Below the pieces are notes generated by a model. The model saw nothing but the letters and a program-made list of their open reading frames with translations. It did no database searches and was not told the DNA's origin. A DNA stretch of 64,000 nt, from assembly GCA_964019415.1 (NCBI GenBank), contig OZ025879.1, forward strand, positions 3,736,637 to 3,800,636. Reading direction: 5' to 3'. Shown in pieces: positions 10,440-20,123 of the stretch (position 1 is its first letter; every line of letters begins with the position of its first letter). This DNA is from Ianthella basta (Eukaryota; Porifera; Demospongiae; Verongiida; Ianthellidae). The translations under genes and the position numbers were made by a program.

Positions 10440-10511
10440 TTTCTCTCACGCCTAAGGTGTCCTCGTGACTTCCTCCAATCACGTGAATCCTGCACGTGAA
10501 CTCACGTGGGA
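10440..10511. promoter_or_regulatory. bidirectional promoter with triple CACGTG E-box
   Basis: The 72-bp gap between the SMIM30-like and DNAAF5 start codons holds CCAAT at 10475-10479 and three exact CACGTG palindromes at 10480-10485, 10493-10498 and 10503-10508. CACGTG is the core bound by bHLH-ZIP factors of the USF/MYC/MITF type. No TATA box is visible. Both genes must have very short 5' leaders or initiate within this gap. Co-regulation is inference. Confidence 0.65.
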
Positions 10512-10541
10512 ATGATGGCGGCACAGAAGGAGATGTATGAG
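10512..10541 (+). CDS. DNAAF5: DNAAF5 exon 1 (start of dynein axonemal assembly factor 5)
   Basis: Two tandem in-frame ATGs (10512 and 10515) are followed by AAQKEMYE and a consensus donor GTCAGT at 10542. The exon ends in phase 0. Exon 2 opens in phase 0 with RLQHQMNCL, and the combined N-terminus fits the first HEAT helix. DNAAF5 (HEATR2) is a cytoplasmic HEAT-repeat protein needed to preassemble axonemal dynein arms before transport into cilia. I chose this exon because it is the only nearby ATG with a strong donor and matching phase just downstream of a promoter-like region. The first exon is short compared with the human one, so the human alanine- and proline-rich extension is absent. 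Confidence 0.65.
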
Positions 10542-11971
10542 GTCAGTGAACATTGCATTTAATGATTAAGATATGCGAATAGTACCTTAGTGAAGTTAGT
10601 CAATGTTTCATGGGTATTAAGAAGAAACATAAAGGTAAAGAGGCACCATAGTAGGATTCCTTCCATCAGAGATTCTGTATTGTCCAGTAAACCAACTGCA
10701 GAGGCTACCTTGTTAGCCAGATAGATACCGAAGCCCTATTGGTGTCAGCCAGTGGTATCCTACCAACCCCTCAGTCAACCAACATTGACAACTCTTTCGC
10801 CGTAATTGCAGCTTATTGTGGCGTACCTCGGGTACTGCCTCCGTAGCTATGAGGTAAGGCGAGGCAACTTGGAACGAACCGTGTAACAGCGGGAAGGGCA
10901 CCTCTAGAAACCCTCTGTTTGATCGTTTTTGAAGGCAACCGAGTGTCCTTCCTGACGTGTTGCCTGGACTTCAGGCTCCAGTGGAGTCCTCCACTCATGT
11001 CTTCAAATGCAACAAACATGAAATTTAATGTTGTAAACAAATTCTTCAAAGCCACCAAGCTACTGAAAGCTCCGACTGTGGTAGTGAACCTCTTCATATG
11101 ATGGCCAATGATCAGCCTACAACTGAGCATCCCTATAGTTCAACATTGCAGCATTGTAGCTTGTCCTAACCACAACTGTCCCAAGCTACCCCATTCACCA
11201 TTCTTCTGCATGGCTGCAATTTCGTCACCTGCATGCCTAGAAGCACGAGTGAATCCAAGTCTGTTTACTGCTCTGTGACTGGCGAAGGTTAACCTTGTGT
11301 GTTAACACGTTTTTGGAGATCCAGCTTAATTAGTCTGGGTACGAGATGTAGAAGAGCAGTTTTTATTCCAAGTTAGCCCGTTTTACCTTACTTCACAAGT
11401 TAAACACTTGTCTCAACAGAAGCACAACAGGAAAGCTACAGTCAGCAACTGTTGCATGGTTACTTTCACGGGACAGGCATAGGCATCATTTCTCAGACAT
11501 CACTGAAGTTTGATCACTCTATTCTAGCCATTAGGTTATTGCTATAGCTGACTCAGAGCCATTAACTGTTGGCTCACTTTAGCTTTTTCGCATGCAACTC
11601 ACTTTCAGTTATCATGGTTATTATGCATCAAAATACAATAAAATACTTGACTCAACTACTCCCTGAGAGGTCTCTGCACCTAAGTGCAGTACACGCCCAC
11701 CGTAGTGGCGTAAAAGAGCTGTCTGGTCCCACGAAGGGCGCAACAGAGGCAGCATGTGCTGCCCAGTCCCTGAAGGGCACAACAAGGACAAAGAAAGGCT
11801 AATTCTGTCTAGCGGGAATGGTACATATAGTCGAAAAAAGGGTGACTCACCTCTATACTGAGCTTGCATTTACTGTGCTGGATTGCCACTGTGTTGGAAG
11901 GCCTTTTTGGAGAATACCACTCCTCATCAGCAGCACTGGGCCAACAGCATCCAGACGTCACCAAGCAACCA
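10542..11971 (+). other. DNAAF5 intron 1, left part
   Basis: No gene is recognised. Open frames at 10813-11130 (minus) and 11569-11802 (plus) show no domain and no splice context. Intron 1 runs to 20812 and is filled by the elements listed below. Confidence 0.5.
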
Positions 11972-12141
11972 CAGGGTAGTTATACCAGGAAACCTGTACT
12001 TTAGGTGAAAGGTGTGGATAACCGCTAAATTCCTTTCATTAACAGTTTTGGAGGGAGAAACTTAGTGATGTCACGAATGACATCACTGGTGTCACAAGTG
12101 ACATCACTAAGCTAGAGCTTACGCACGTCAAACCAGCACTC

Positions 12142-12355
12142 AGCTAGAGTGCTCACACAACAGACCAGCACTCCACTAGAGTGCTCATACAATAGACCAA
12201 AACTCAGCTAGAGTGCTTATACAATAGACCAAAACTCAGCTAGAGTGCTTATACAACACACCAGCACTTCGAAGTACTCACACAACAGACTAGCCCTATG
12301 CTAGAGTGCTTACATAGCAGATAAGCACTTGCTACAGTTCTCACACAAGAGTCTT
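12142..12355. repeat. 32-bp tandem repeat, about 7 units
   Basis: Units read ACCAGCACTCAGCTAGAGTG followed by CTCACACAACAG with variation. Each unit contains the inverted pair AGCACTC/GAGTGCT around CAGCTA, so every repeat can fold into a small hairpin. The related element at 43930-44150 carries about six units. Confidence 0.85.
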
Positions 12356-12439
12356 TGCTCGATGAAGTTATTCTCTGTATTCCAGTATTTGTCTACAGCA
12401 ATAATCAAGTTGGTACTGAGTATGTGTAGAGGGAGACAG

Positions 12440-12640
12440 CGTGTGTAATGAGAAAATGTTCGTGGAGCGAAGCAGCGCGTCGAATGAGACTGTTAAATTA
12501 GCTACGTACGTAGCACATAGAGTGAGACAGCGCGTGGACTAAAACAGCGCGTGGACTGAGGCTGCGTGTGGAGTTAGGCAGTGCGTGGAGGGAGACAACG
12601 CGTGAATTGAAGCTGTGCGGTGATTTAGGCAGCATGTAAT
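12440..12640. repeat. degenerate GAGACAGCGCGTGGA tandem repeat
   Basis: Repeated 18-22 base units around GAGACAGCGCGTGGA with interspersed variants. The counterpart, read inverted, is TCCACACGCTGTCTC-type sequence at 43700-43860. Confidence 0.7.
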
Positions 12641-13384
12641 GTGGCACACATTGATGCACCCCAACGTACCTTTACTAAATCATACTCTTCCAGTTCTGTG
12701 GGCCTGACAACAATAACAGGTACTGTCCTCAATCTGCTGCACTTCGGTTGACGAGCGGCGTCCTAACTTTCCTTTAACACATTGCTAGTCGATAACGTAG
12801 TGACGTTTGATGATGTCATCACAATGGCCGGTTTGTTGTTCAGGAAATTTTGTATAAAAAACGGCATACTTAGAGCCCCATCTTGGTGAGTGTGCTGCAC
12901 ATCATCATGTTTAGTAGTAAATATACCTTCATATTCGACTGAGAACAGAAGTGTGCTGTAGTCTCTTTTCGAGAAAATAGCATTTGAACGTGCAAATTGT
13001 GACAAAATTACTACCAATAAGGTGTTTTTCTTTATTTTCTCTGCGAACAGATGCATATATGCCCAGTTCTCAGTCGATTCTGAAACTTTACATTTCCCTA
13101 CACCTAACTAGCACAGCTACGTGTGTTTCAGGCGTCGTCTAGATATGCCGGTTTTGCTCTGAATGTCGGCGAGTATGCCATTTTCAACACCTTCAAACAT
13201 CTTTATCCAAGCTTTCTCTGTTGCGCTGACTGACTTTTCTGATAAAGCTAAGATCATACTTCCTTCTCCTGCCATTCGTTTTTCGTAGAATCATCCAGAG
13301 AGCGAAAATATAATGTTTTAAAAAGGTGCAAATTTAGCGGCCATGTTAGCGGTTTCCAGGTATAACTACCCTGTGACCACTTGT

Positions 13385-13926
13385 ATGTGATTGGCTGGCA
13401 ATAACCATCATGGGAACTGCACTATTCAGACTATACCCTTCACACAATTATGTGCTCTTGTTTCCCATGATGGGAATTGCATGCAATTCCCATCATGGGT
13501 ATATTGCATAAGACATGGTTGTAGCAAACAAAGTATAACCCATCATCATGGCACAATGCCCATCACAGGAATTGTATAATTTCCAATATGAAGGAACATG
13601 GAGGTGGGTTGCTTTTCCCTTCATGGAAATTGCATGCAAATCCCATGATGGTTGTTATACATAATCAATGCTGTACCAAATATAAGATAAACCCATCATT
13701 ACAGCATACAATACCCATCATGGTAAATGTACACTATTTTCCTGTGAATTCACACGATGGTAAATGTCGGTTAAAACCCATTATCCATATACATTACACC
13801 GGATGGGAAATGCATGATTCACAGGATGCTCATGTCACATGGTGTGTATTTGTTATTTCCCATTAATTCAGAACATGGAAATTTGTAGAGCTAACAGTTA
13901 AACCCATTATCGGGATTTCTGAATAA
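13385..13926. repeat. CCCATCATGGG-type satellite-like array
   Basis: Variants of AACCCATCAT, CCCATCATGGGTAT and GGGAATTGCATGCAATTCCC recur every 85-150 bases in both orientations, including a long palindrome near 13468-13500. The same pattern continues after the inserted element at 20630-20690 (AATGGGTTTCGTAACAATCC). The array therefore predates the insertion at 13929-20628. Confidence 0.65.
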
Positions 13927-14116
13927 TAGAGAGGTTTAGCATAGCGTAAAACGATACAATTTACGATAACATATTGCGCAATCACAAAATATGGTAAAAC
14001 GCTTCCGTATTTTACGATAGAACCAAACTTTATCGTTGCTTTTATACGCTATGCACTTCACCATCTTTTCAGTGTCTGCGAGCGTCCTAGGCACTTCTAC
14101 AGGGTCTATGTGCATG

Positions 14117-14328
14117 TGTAACACTACAGTGCTGTGTTACTGTGTTTGTGCACGTGAGCATATGACGTTATATGATGTAACTGGTTGTAATAATACAGTC
14201 TCCACCACGTGTACGTGAAGAGAAGTGCGTTGCATGATGGCAGACCGACTGTGGTCGTATGCATGGTAGTAACACCCGCGGGTCGCGACGAGACTACTAA
14301 CCACCTTCTAACTACATTGGTAGTTACA
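14117..14328 (+). repeat. gypsy 5' LTR
   Basis: 212 bases, TGTAAC...GTTACA, identical to the 3' LTR except at 14245. Confidence 0.93.
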
Positions 14329-14350
14329 TTTGGCGAGCCTGGCAGGATCG
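14329..14350 (+). promoter_or_regulatory. candidate primer-binding site
   Basis: TTTGGCGAGCCTGGCAGGAT immediately follows the 5' LTR, the expected place for tRNA priming. I cannot name the tRNA. Confidence 0.5.
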
Positions 14351-14388
14351 TCCGCAGCGCGGGGAGCGAGGATTAGGACGATTCCTGG

Positions 14389-17300
14389 ATGAGCCATCGA
14401 GAGCTCCGTGCACTGGGAGACGTCGAGTGCTGTGATAGCCGACTACGCTCCGGGCAGAACGCGAGAGAACCACTGAGCATGGCCGGTGAGGGAAGCGAGG
14501 AGATTCGGCAGCTGCGGGAGCAATTGGCGGCAGCTAGGACCGAGGCTCAGACGCTCCAAGGGGAATTAGCGTCGGCGCGGGAGTCGGTCACGGATCTTGA
14601 AGCCCAACTTCGGACAGTCAGGTTGGAGGCTGAGGTGGAGAAGCTACGCGCGATGGAGCAAGTGAGGCAGCAAAGTGACCAAGAGAGACAGTTGTTGCGC
14701 ATGGATAAAGACAAAGAATGCCAGAGGCTTACTGAGCAGAATGACCAGCTGCAGAGTGTGAACCAGGGGCTAAGACGCGAGATTGAGAGCCTGGAAGAAC
14801 GTCTGCAAGAAGCACCATCCGAACCTGGGTCCCACATTGCTGAGCAAGATGACAGACAGCTGGTGAGTCATGCATCTCCTCACAGTGCCGATAATTCAGT
14901 GCATGTTGGCTCACAGACAGTTGGAGAGGGGGGTGAGAGTGCGCCCAGCCCTCTACCAGTTACGCTTGCAGAGGAGCAGACAGCTGATGCACCTATTGTG
15001 GGTGGTCAGCCGCCCATGATTGGCCCCATGGATGGTCAGAACATGAGGGAGAGCCCTACATCAGTGGTATCTGTTGAAGGATCCGATGGTCACCCAACAT
15101 CACCGAGCATGCTCCAACAAGTGACACAACTTCTACAGGTACAGAGGGATATGATGGCCGCCCAGATTGAAGCCATAGCTACCAACTCAGTACCGCCGCT
15201 TCATCTGTTCAGTGGGGATGATGTCCATACGGAGGATGGTAGTTTTGACCGATGGCTGGAGCAGTTCGAGGACAGGGCAAAGGCAGCCAATTGGAATGAC
15301 AACCAGAAGTTGTTTCAACTGAAATCCCACTTGGAGAAGACTGCCGCTCATGTTGTACGAATGATGCCAAGTGAGGAGCGAGCCAAGTACACCTCCGTTG
15401 TTTCGACGTTGAGGAAGAGATTCCAATCACTAGATATCGAGGAGCTGAAGGGACTGGAGTTCCACCAACTGATGCAAGACAAGCAGTCGGTTGAAGAACT
15501 TGGTGTGGTCCTGCAGAAGCTAGCTCGTAAGGCTTTTCCGGAGAGCGGAGCAAAGGAGTTTGACCGCATGCTGAAGGGGCGTTTCTACCAAGCACTCCTG
15601 CCGAAGTGGCAACGCAAACTTGGAGCCCCAAAAACTGATGAAAGCTTTGAAGACCTGTATGCAAGGGCAAGAGCTATCGAACGCCATGATCAGCAAATTG
15701 GGGCAGGAAGACAAGCAGATTCGAGGCCGCGCAAGCCCAGCACAGCAGATGAGTCTTCCAAGAAGACAGACACCGCAAGCGAGCCAAAGACAGGCAAGAA
15801 TTGGCATGGCCAGCCACACCGAGATGACAGGAACAGGAGCAGAGGTTGTTTCCACTGCGGAGAAGCGGGACACATACAGCGTAATTGTCCAAAGCTAGCA
15901 CCGGAGGCACCTGGGAGATCCCGTGGCAAGGTATCATCATTGGTGGCACAGGATGCCAGTAAACACCTGGAGCAGTGTTCCACCGAAGAGCTGGAGAAGG
16001 CCCTAGCAGAGAGAAAAGCCGGAGCCGAACAATTGCATTTAGCAGGGACTGCCAGTGTGGACGTGGTAACGGTGAGTGCTGTGGGAGCAAAGGGGTCATT
16101 GCTTCGTGCTTGTGTCGAGATTGAAGGCTTACCAGTAGAGGCTGTGGTTGACACAGGAGCACAGTGTACCGTTATTTCCAGGGAACTCTTGAGGAACCTT
16201 GGTAGGCACATGAGGGAGCATAAGATGGAACTTCCTAAATGCACCCCACCTAGTGTAAAGCTTGTTGGCCGAGGTGGCAAAGGTGGTGACGAGTTAGCTA
16301 TCACAGCAGAAGTTCCCTTTCATTTTGCCTTAGATGGGTGTAGTACTTATGCCCCAGTGTTTGTTCAACCAGATAGTGACATCCAGTGTCTGTTGGGAAT
16401 GAATGTTATCCCTAGTCTTGGCATTCGGGTAAAGCGAGCCAATGGTGAATTGATGACAAAACCGACAGCCCCAGAGCCCCTAACTGAAGCCAAGGTGTAT
16501 CTGATCCAGTCTACACGCGTTCAGGGTAGAAAGGGCACTGTTCTAGAAGCTAAGTTTGACTTACCGGTAGTACGGACCAGGGATAGTCTGTTGTTTGAAC
16601 CAGACCAAGACTTCCTAGCATCCAGGGGTATGGTGTCAGTAGATGCCTTACTTCCGAGCCCCAAAGAGGGAAAAGTTCTAGTACCCCTTGAAAATCACTA
16701 TTCTGTAGCTGCAGATTTGGAGGCAGGTACGTGTGTCGGGAATGTCACCGTCATAACCAGAGATCAGTCAGTGGAGGAGCTAGCAGAAACCATGACTTTC
16801 ACTAAGGAGGAGAAGTCCAAGGATCCACAGGCAGTTGCAGAGATCAGCGAAGTCACTGCCTCAGACCGAGCAGACCAGGTGCTTGAACTCTTAGCACTAG
16901 AGCAGGGTGAACTGTCAAATGAACAGCTGGAACAATTGAAGCAGCTTGTTTGCCGAAATGCCGATGTCTTTGCATTGAATGAGGGCGAGTTGGGACACAC
17001 CACCATAGTTGAGCATCACGTCGACACCGGAGATCATCTTCCCATCAAACAACCCTTTCGAAGAGTTCCATTTGTGCATCGAGATGTCATTGCTGGCATG
17101 GTGAAGTCAATGGAGCAACAGGGCGTGATCCGTCCCTCTACAAGTCCATGGGGAAGCCCGGTTGTCTTAGTTCCCAAGAAGGATGGGACCAAGAGGTTCT
17201 GTGTAGATTATCGCCGTTTGAACGCCATCACAAAGAAAGATGTGTACCCCCTGCCCAGAATCGACGACATACTTGACACCTTGGGAGGGAGCAAGTATTT

Positions 17301-18822
17301 CACCTCTTTAGATTTAGCCTCAGGCTATTGGCAGGTAGGCATGGATGACGAATCTGCCCCAAAGTCAGCCTTTGTGACACACTGTGGGCTCTTCGAGTTC
17401 GTGAGGATGCCCTTTGGAATGTGCAATGCGCCTGCGACGTTTCAGCGGCTGATTGAAGTTGTCCTTGCGGGATTGCTGTGGAAGGAGTGCTTTGCGTACA
17501 TTGACGACGTGTTAGTCAGCTCGCCTGATTTTGAGAGTCATCTTGCTCATCTGCAGGAAGTTTTTGATCGACTTCGCAAAGCTGGGCTGAGGTTGAAGAC
17601 GAAGAAATGTAGGTTCTTGAAATCTACTGTGTCCTACCTTGGACATCTTGTCACGAGTGAAGGTATCCAACCAGACCCGGAGAAGACCAGTCGAGTGACC
17701 AGTTATCCAGCACCCACTGACATCAACGAGGTCAGAAGCTTTTTGGGACTAGCAAGTTACTATCGCAGGTTTGTGCCAGGATTTTCACAGATTGCGGCAC
17801 CTCTCCATTGCCTCTTGAAGAAAGAGGCCCATTTCTATTGGTCCATGGAATGCCAACGAGCCTTTGAGCGACTGAAGCAACTGCTCACGAGTGCCCCTGT
17901 TCTGGCGTACCCACGATTCAACTCTGAACACCCTTTTATTCTTGAGACAGATGCCAGCACCAAAGGTCTTGGTGCTGTGTTGGCACAGCAACAGGAGGAT
18001 GACAAGGTTCACCCCATCGCTTTTGCTTCCAGATCCCTCAACGCACAGGAAAAGAACTACGGGATCACCGAGATGGAGACGCTTGCTGTTGTGTGGGCTG
18101 CCAAGCTATTCCGACCCTATCTGTTGGGCCACCGGTGTGAAGTGATCACAGATCATGCGGCCTGCACATCATTGTTGTCTCAGAGGAACCCCTCGCCCAA
18201 GTTAGCCAGGTGGGCTATGTGCATTCAGGAGCTGGACCTCAAGATCCATCACAGACCAGGGAAAAGTAATCTGGTGGCAGATGCACTGTCCAGACACCCA
18301 CTTCCAGTGGCGGATGTGTTACAAGTTGTAGCCAATACCAGGGTGGATCATGCACCTGAGAATGACATTGCCAAATTGCAGCAACATGATGATGAGCTTG
18401 CAACCATTTTCCAGTGGCTCAAGGGAGGAGGCCTGCCGGCAGACCCTCATCAAGCTCAGTACCTGAAGGCAGAACATTCCAATTTTGAGATCATCGATGG
18501 AGTGTTGTGTTACCACCACCCAAGTGCACCTGATGTTGTGCGCATCGTAGTCCCCAGCTGTCTGCGGCCCACCCTGCTGAAGGAAAGCCACAATGGGAAG
18601 TTTGCAGGGCACTTTGCCGAGCAGAAGATCTATGCAACCCTTCGAGAGCGGTACTGGTGGAGAGGTATGAGGAACGATGTTCGCTGCTATTGCAGAAGTT
18701 GCCTCGTGTGCTTCAAGGAAAGGGCCTGGACGGCGTCAACGCCCAAAGCTGCAGCCGATCCCGGTTGGTGGACCCTTCCACACTGTTGGTGTAGATGTGC
18801 TACAGCTACCTCGTTCCCTTGA
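14389..18822 (+). CDS. gypsy Gag-Pol polyprotein, through start of integrase
   Basis: 1,477 codons from an ATG. Residues 30-150 form a charged coiled coil, then a capsid-like region (about 270-420) with LFSGDDVHTEDGSFDRWL. A CCHC zinc knuckle CFHCGEAGHIQRNC is at about 487-500. The protease has VVDTGAQCTVIS (DTGA near 588-591). The reverse transcriptase runs from FCVDYRRLNAITKKDVYPLP to the catalytic YIDD (about 1037-1040). RNase H begins at FILETDASTKGLGAVLAQ and ends near KSNLVADALSRHP. The integrase zinc-binding region (ESHNGKFAGHF, CRSCLVCF) starts before the frame is lost near 18715-18730. Gag and Pol are in one frame with no stop between them. Confidence 0.92.
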   Translation: MSHRELRALGDVECCDSRLRSGQNAREPLSMAGEGSEEIRQLREQLAAARTEAQTLQGELASARESVTDLEAQLRTVRLEAEVEKLRAMEQVRQQSDQERQLLRMDKDKECQRLTEQNDQLQSVNQGLRREIESLEERLQEAPSEPGSHIAEQDDRQLVSHASPHSADNSVHVGSQTVGEGGESAPSPLPVTLAEEQTADAPIVGGQPPMIGPMDGQNMRESPTSVVSVEGSDGHPTSPSMLQQVTQLLQVQRDMMAAQIEAIATNSVPPLHLFSGDDVHTEDGSFDRWLEQFEDRAKAANWNDNQKLFQLKSHLEKTAAHVVRMMPSEERAKYTSVVSTLRKRFQSLDIEELKGLEFHQLMQDKQSVEELGVVLQKLARKAFPESGAKEFDRMLKGRFYQALLPKWQRKLGAPKTDESFEDLYARARAIERHDQQIGAGRQADSRPRKPSTADESSKKTDTASEPKTGKNWHGQPHRDDRNRSRGCFHCGEAGHIQRNCPKLAPEAPGRSRGKVSSLVAQDASKHLEQCSTEELEKALAERKAGAEQLHLAGTASVDVVTVSAVGAKGSLLRACVEIEGLPVEAVVDTGAQCTVISRELLRNLGRHMREHKMELPKCTPPSVKLVGRGGKGGDELAITAEVPFHFALDGCSTYAPVFVQPDSDIQCLLGMNVIPSLGIRVKRANGELMTKPTAPEPLTEAKVYLIQSTRVQGRKGTVLEAKFDLPVVRTRDSLLFEPDQDFLASRGMVSVDALLPSPKEGKVLVPLENHYSVAADLEAGTCVGNVTVITRDQSVEELAETMTFTKEEKSKDPQAVAEISEVTASDRADQVLELLALEQGELSNEQLEQLKQLVCRNADVFALNEGELGHTTIVEHHVDTGDHLPIKQPFRRVPFVHRDVIAGMVKSMEQQGVIRPSTSPWGSPVVLVPKKDGTKRFCVDYRRLNAITKKDVYPLPRIDDILDTLGGSKYFTSLDLASGYWQVGMDDESAPKSAFVTHCGLFEFVRMPFGMCNAPATFQRLIEVVLAGLLWKECFAYIDDVLVSSPDFESHLAHLQEVFDRLRKAGLRLKTKKCRFLKSTVSYLGHLVTSEGIQPDPEKTSRVTSYPAPTDINEVRSFLGLASYYRRFVPGFSQIAAPLHCLLKKEAHFYWSMECQRAFERLKQLLTSAPVLAYPRFNSEHPFILETDASTKGLGAVLAQQQEDDKVHPIAFASRSLNAQEKNYGITEMETLAVVWAAKLFRPYLLGHRCEVITDHAACTSLLSQRNPSPKLARWAMCIQELDLKIHHRPGKSNLVADALSRHPLPVADVLQVVANTRVDHAPENDIAKLQQHDDELATIFQWLKGGGLPADPHQAQYLKAEHSNFEIIDGVLCYHHPSAPDVVRIVVPSCLRPTLLKESHNGKFAGHFAEQKIYATLRERYWWRGMRNDVRCYCRSCLVCFKERAWTASTPKAAADPGWWTLPHCWCRCATATSFP

Positions 18823-19762
18823 AGGAAACCAGTATGCCATCGTGTTTGTTGATTACCTGACGAAATGGCCAGAGGTTTTTGCGGTGCCAGACCAGACAGC
18901 AGACACTATTGCACGACTCCTTGTTGAACAGATAATCACCCGACACGGAGTACCTGAACGACTTTTGTCAGATCGAGGGCCCAACTTCCTATCTAGTCTG
19001 ATTGAGAAAGTTTGCCAGCTGCTAGGTACCACTAAAGTCAACACATCTGGGTACCATCCACAATGCGACGGACTTGTGGAAAAGTTCAACAGCACGCTGA
19101 TCAATATGCTGTCCAAAAGCGTTGGAAAGTTTGGAAACGACTGGGACAAACGTCTTCCGTATGTTTTGTTCGCCTATCGTGTTGCAGTGCAAGACTCCAC
19201 TAAGTCATCTCCGTTTTACTTGCTGTATGGACGACATCCGCGAATACCAACGGATTCAGCATTGGACCATCCTCGTACTGTGTATCAGATTGACTTTGAT
19301 GATTATGCCGAGGAGCTAGTTGCAAATCTCTCAGATGCATGGCAGCTAGCCCACGAGAACATCAGGAGGGCCCAAACCAAGCAGAAAGTGCAGTATGACA
19401 AGAGGAGTGCTTGTCAACCCTTGTCTATTGGAGATCGGGTCATGGTTCACATGCCAGGGCAAGTACAAGGCAAGGCCTGGAAGTTCGCCCGTCCCTACTT
19501 TGGACCATATGAGATTGTTGGACTCACCTCTACTAATGCTGAGGTTCAACTGTTGAATCACCCTACAGTCCCTACCATCTTTGTGTCTCTGGACCGTGTG
19601 CGCAAATGCTACGAAGAGATGTCTGACGATGTATGGATGGGTCATAGACAGATCGCCTCCAAGCGTGGCCAACCAAAGGTAACCCCAGCCAGTACCAAGG
19701 AGACCATCCCAGCGCCACCGTACACTGGACCGGTGACCAGATCCAGAAGCAAGCAGACCTAG
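18726..19762 (+). pseudogene. gypsy integrase core and C-terminus, displaced by one frame
   Basis: The integrase continues in the next frame: VGVDVLQLP and FVDYLTKWPEVFAVPDQTAD (catalytic core around the first D), LLSDRGPNFLSSL (second D), SGYHPQCDGLVEKFNSTL (E), and a C-terminal region with GDRVMVHMPG, ending TRSRSKQT and TAG. The frame change near 18715-18730 falls next to an AAGGAAAGGG run. Since it sits inside integrase, well past the Gag-Pol boundary, I read it as an inactivating indel or a sequence error rather than programmed frameshifting. Confidence 0.85.
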
Positions 19763-19897
19763 GCTTTGTGGAAGAACTTTCATAGTTGGTAGTATTTGTT
19801 CTAAGCCAAGTAGATCTAGAACTCTGAACTCTGATGTGGTGTGGTAATAATGTCTTAAGTCATGTGTGCTTGTTTGTTCGTGGACGAACACCTCTCT

Positions 19898-19911
19898 TAA
19901 GGAGGGGGATG
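19898..19911 (+). promoter_or_regulatory. polypurine tract
   Basis: AAGGAGGGGGATG directly abuts the 3' LTR, as required for plus-strand priming. Confidence 0.75.
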
Positions 19912-20123
19912 TGTAACACTACAGTGCTGTGTTACTGTGTTTGTGCACGTGAGCATATGACGTTATATGATGTAACTGGTTGTAATAATACAGTCTCCAC
20001 CACGTGTACGTGAAGAGAAGTGCGTTGCATGATGGCAGATCGACTGTGGTCGTATGCATGGTAGTAACACCCGCGGGTCGCGACGAGACTACTAACCACC
20101 TTCTAACTACATTGGTAGTTACA
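19912..20123 (+). repeat. gypsy 3' LTR
   Basis: 212 bases matching the 5' LTR, followed by the CATG duplication. Confidence 0.93.

Larger units (their letters stand above)
11972..13379. mobile_element. 1.4-kb non-autonomous TIR element with internal tandem repeats
   Basis: The left end CACAGGGTAGTTATACC is the inverse of the right end GGTATAACTACCCTGTG. No transposase is visible. The first 670 bases contain a palindrome GATGTCACGAATGACATC, a 32-bp tandem array and a GAGACAGCGCGTGGA-type array. The same segment recurs inverted at 43680-44274, and related right ends are seen at 26370-26395 and 30750-30780. The superfamily is not determined because I cannot fix the target duplication. Confidence 0.7.
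14117..20123 (+). mobile_element. Ty3/gypsy LTR retrotransposon, near-intact
   Basis: A 6.0-kb element bounded by 212-bp LTRs that begin TGTAACAC and end GTTACA, with 4-bp target duplications CATG at 14113-14116 and 20124-20127. The unoccupied site GTGCATGCC is preserved in the paralogous element at 49278-49281 (inverse strand). By eye the LTRs differ at a single base (14245 C versus T in the 3' copy), so the insertion is recent. The order gag, protease, RT, RNase H, integrase defines the Ty3/gypsy class. No envelope-like gene and no chromodomain are seen. Confidence 0.95.

Noticed and set aside
12142..12355. CRISPR-like array of regular 32-bp units
   Set aside because: There are no unique spacers; units are adjacent and the array lies inside an animal TIR element.
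14547..16304. Open frames on the strand opposite gypsy gag
   Set aside because: Shadow frames of the 1,477-codon Gag-Pol. They lack any domain.
18700..18735. Programmed frameshift in gypsy integrase
   Set aside because: Programmed shifts in this class occur between gag and pol, which here are already fused. An indel is simpler.
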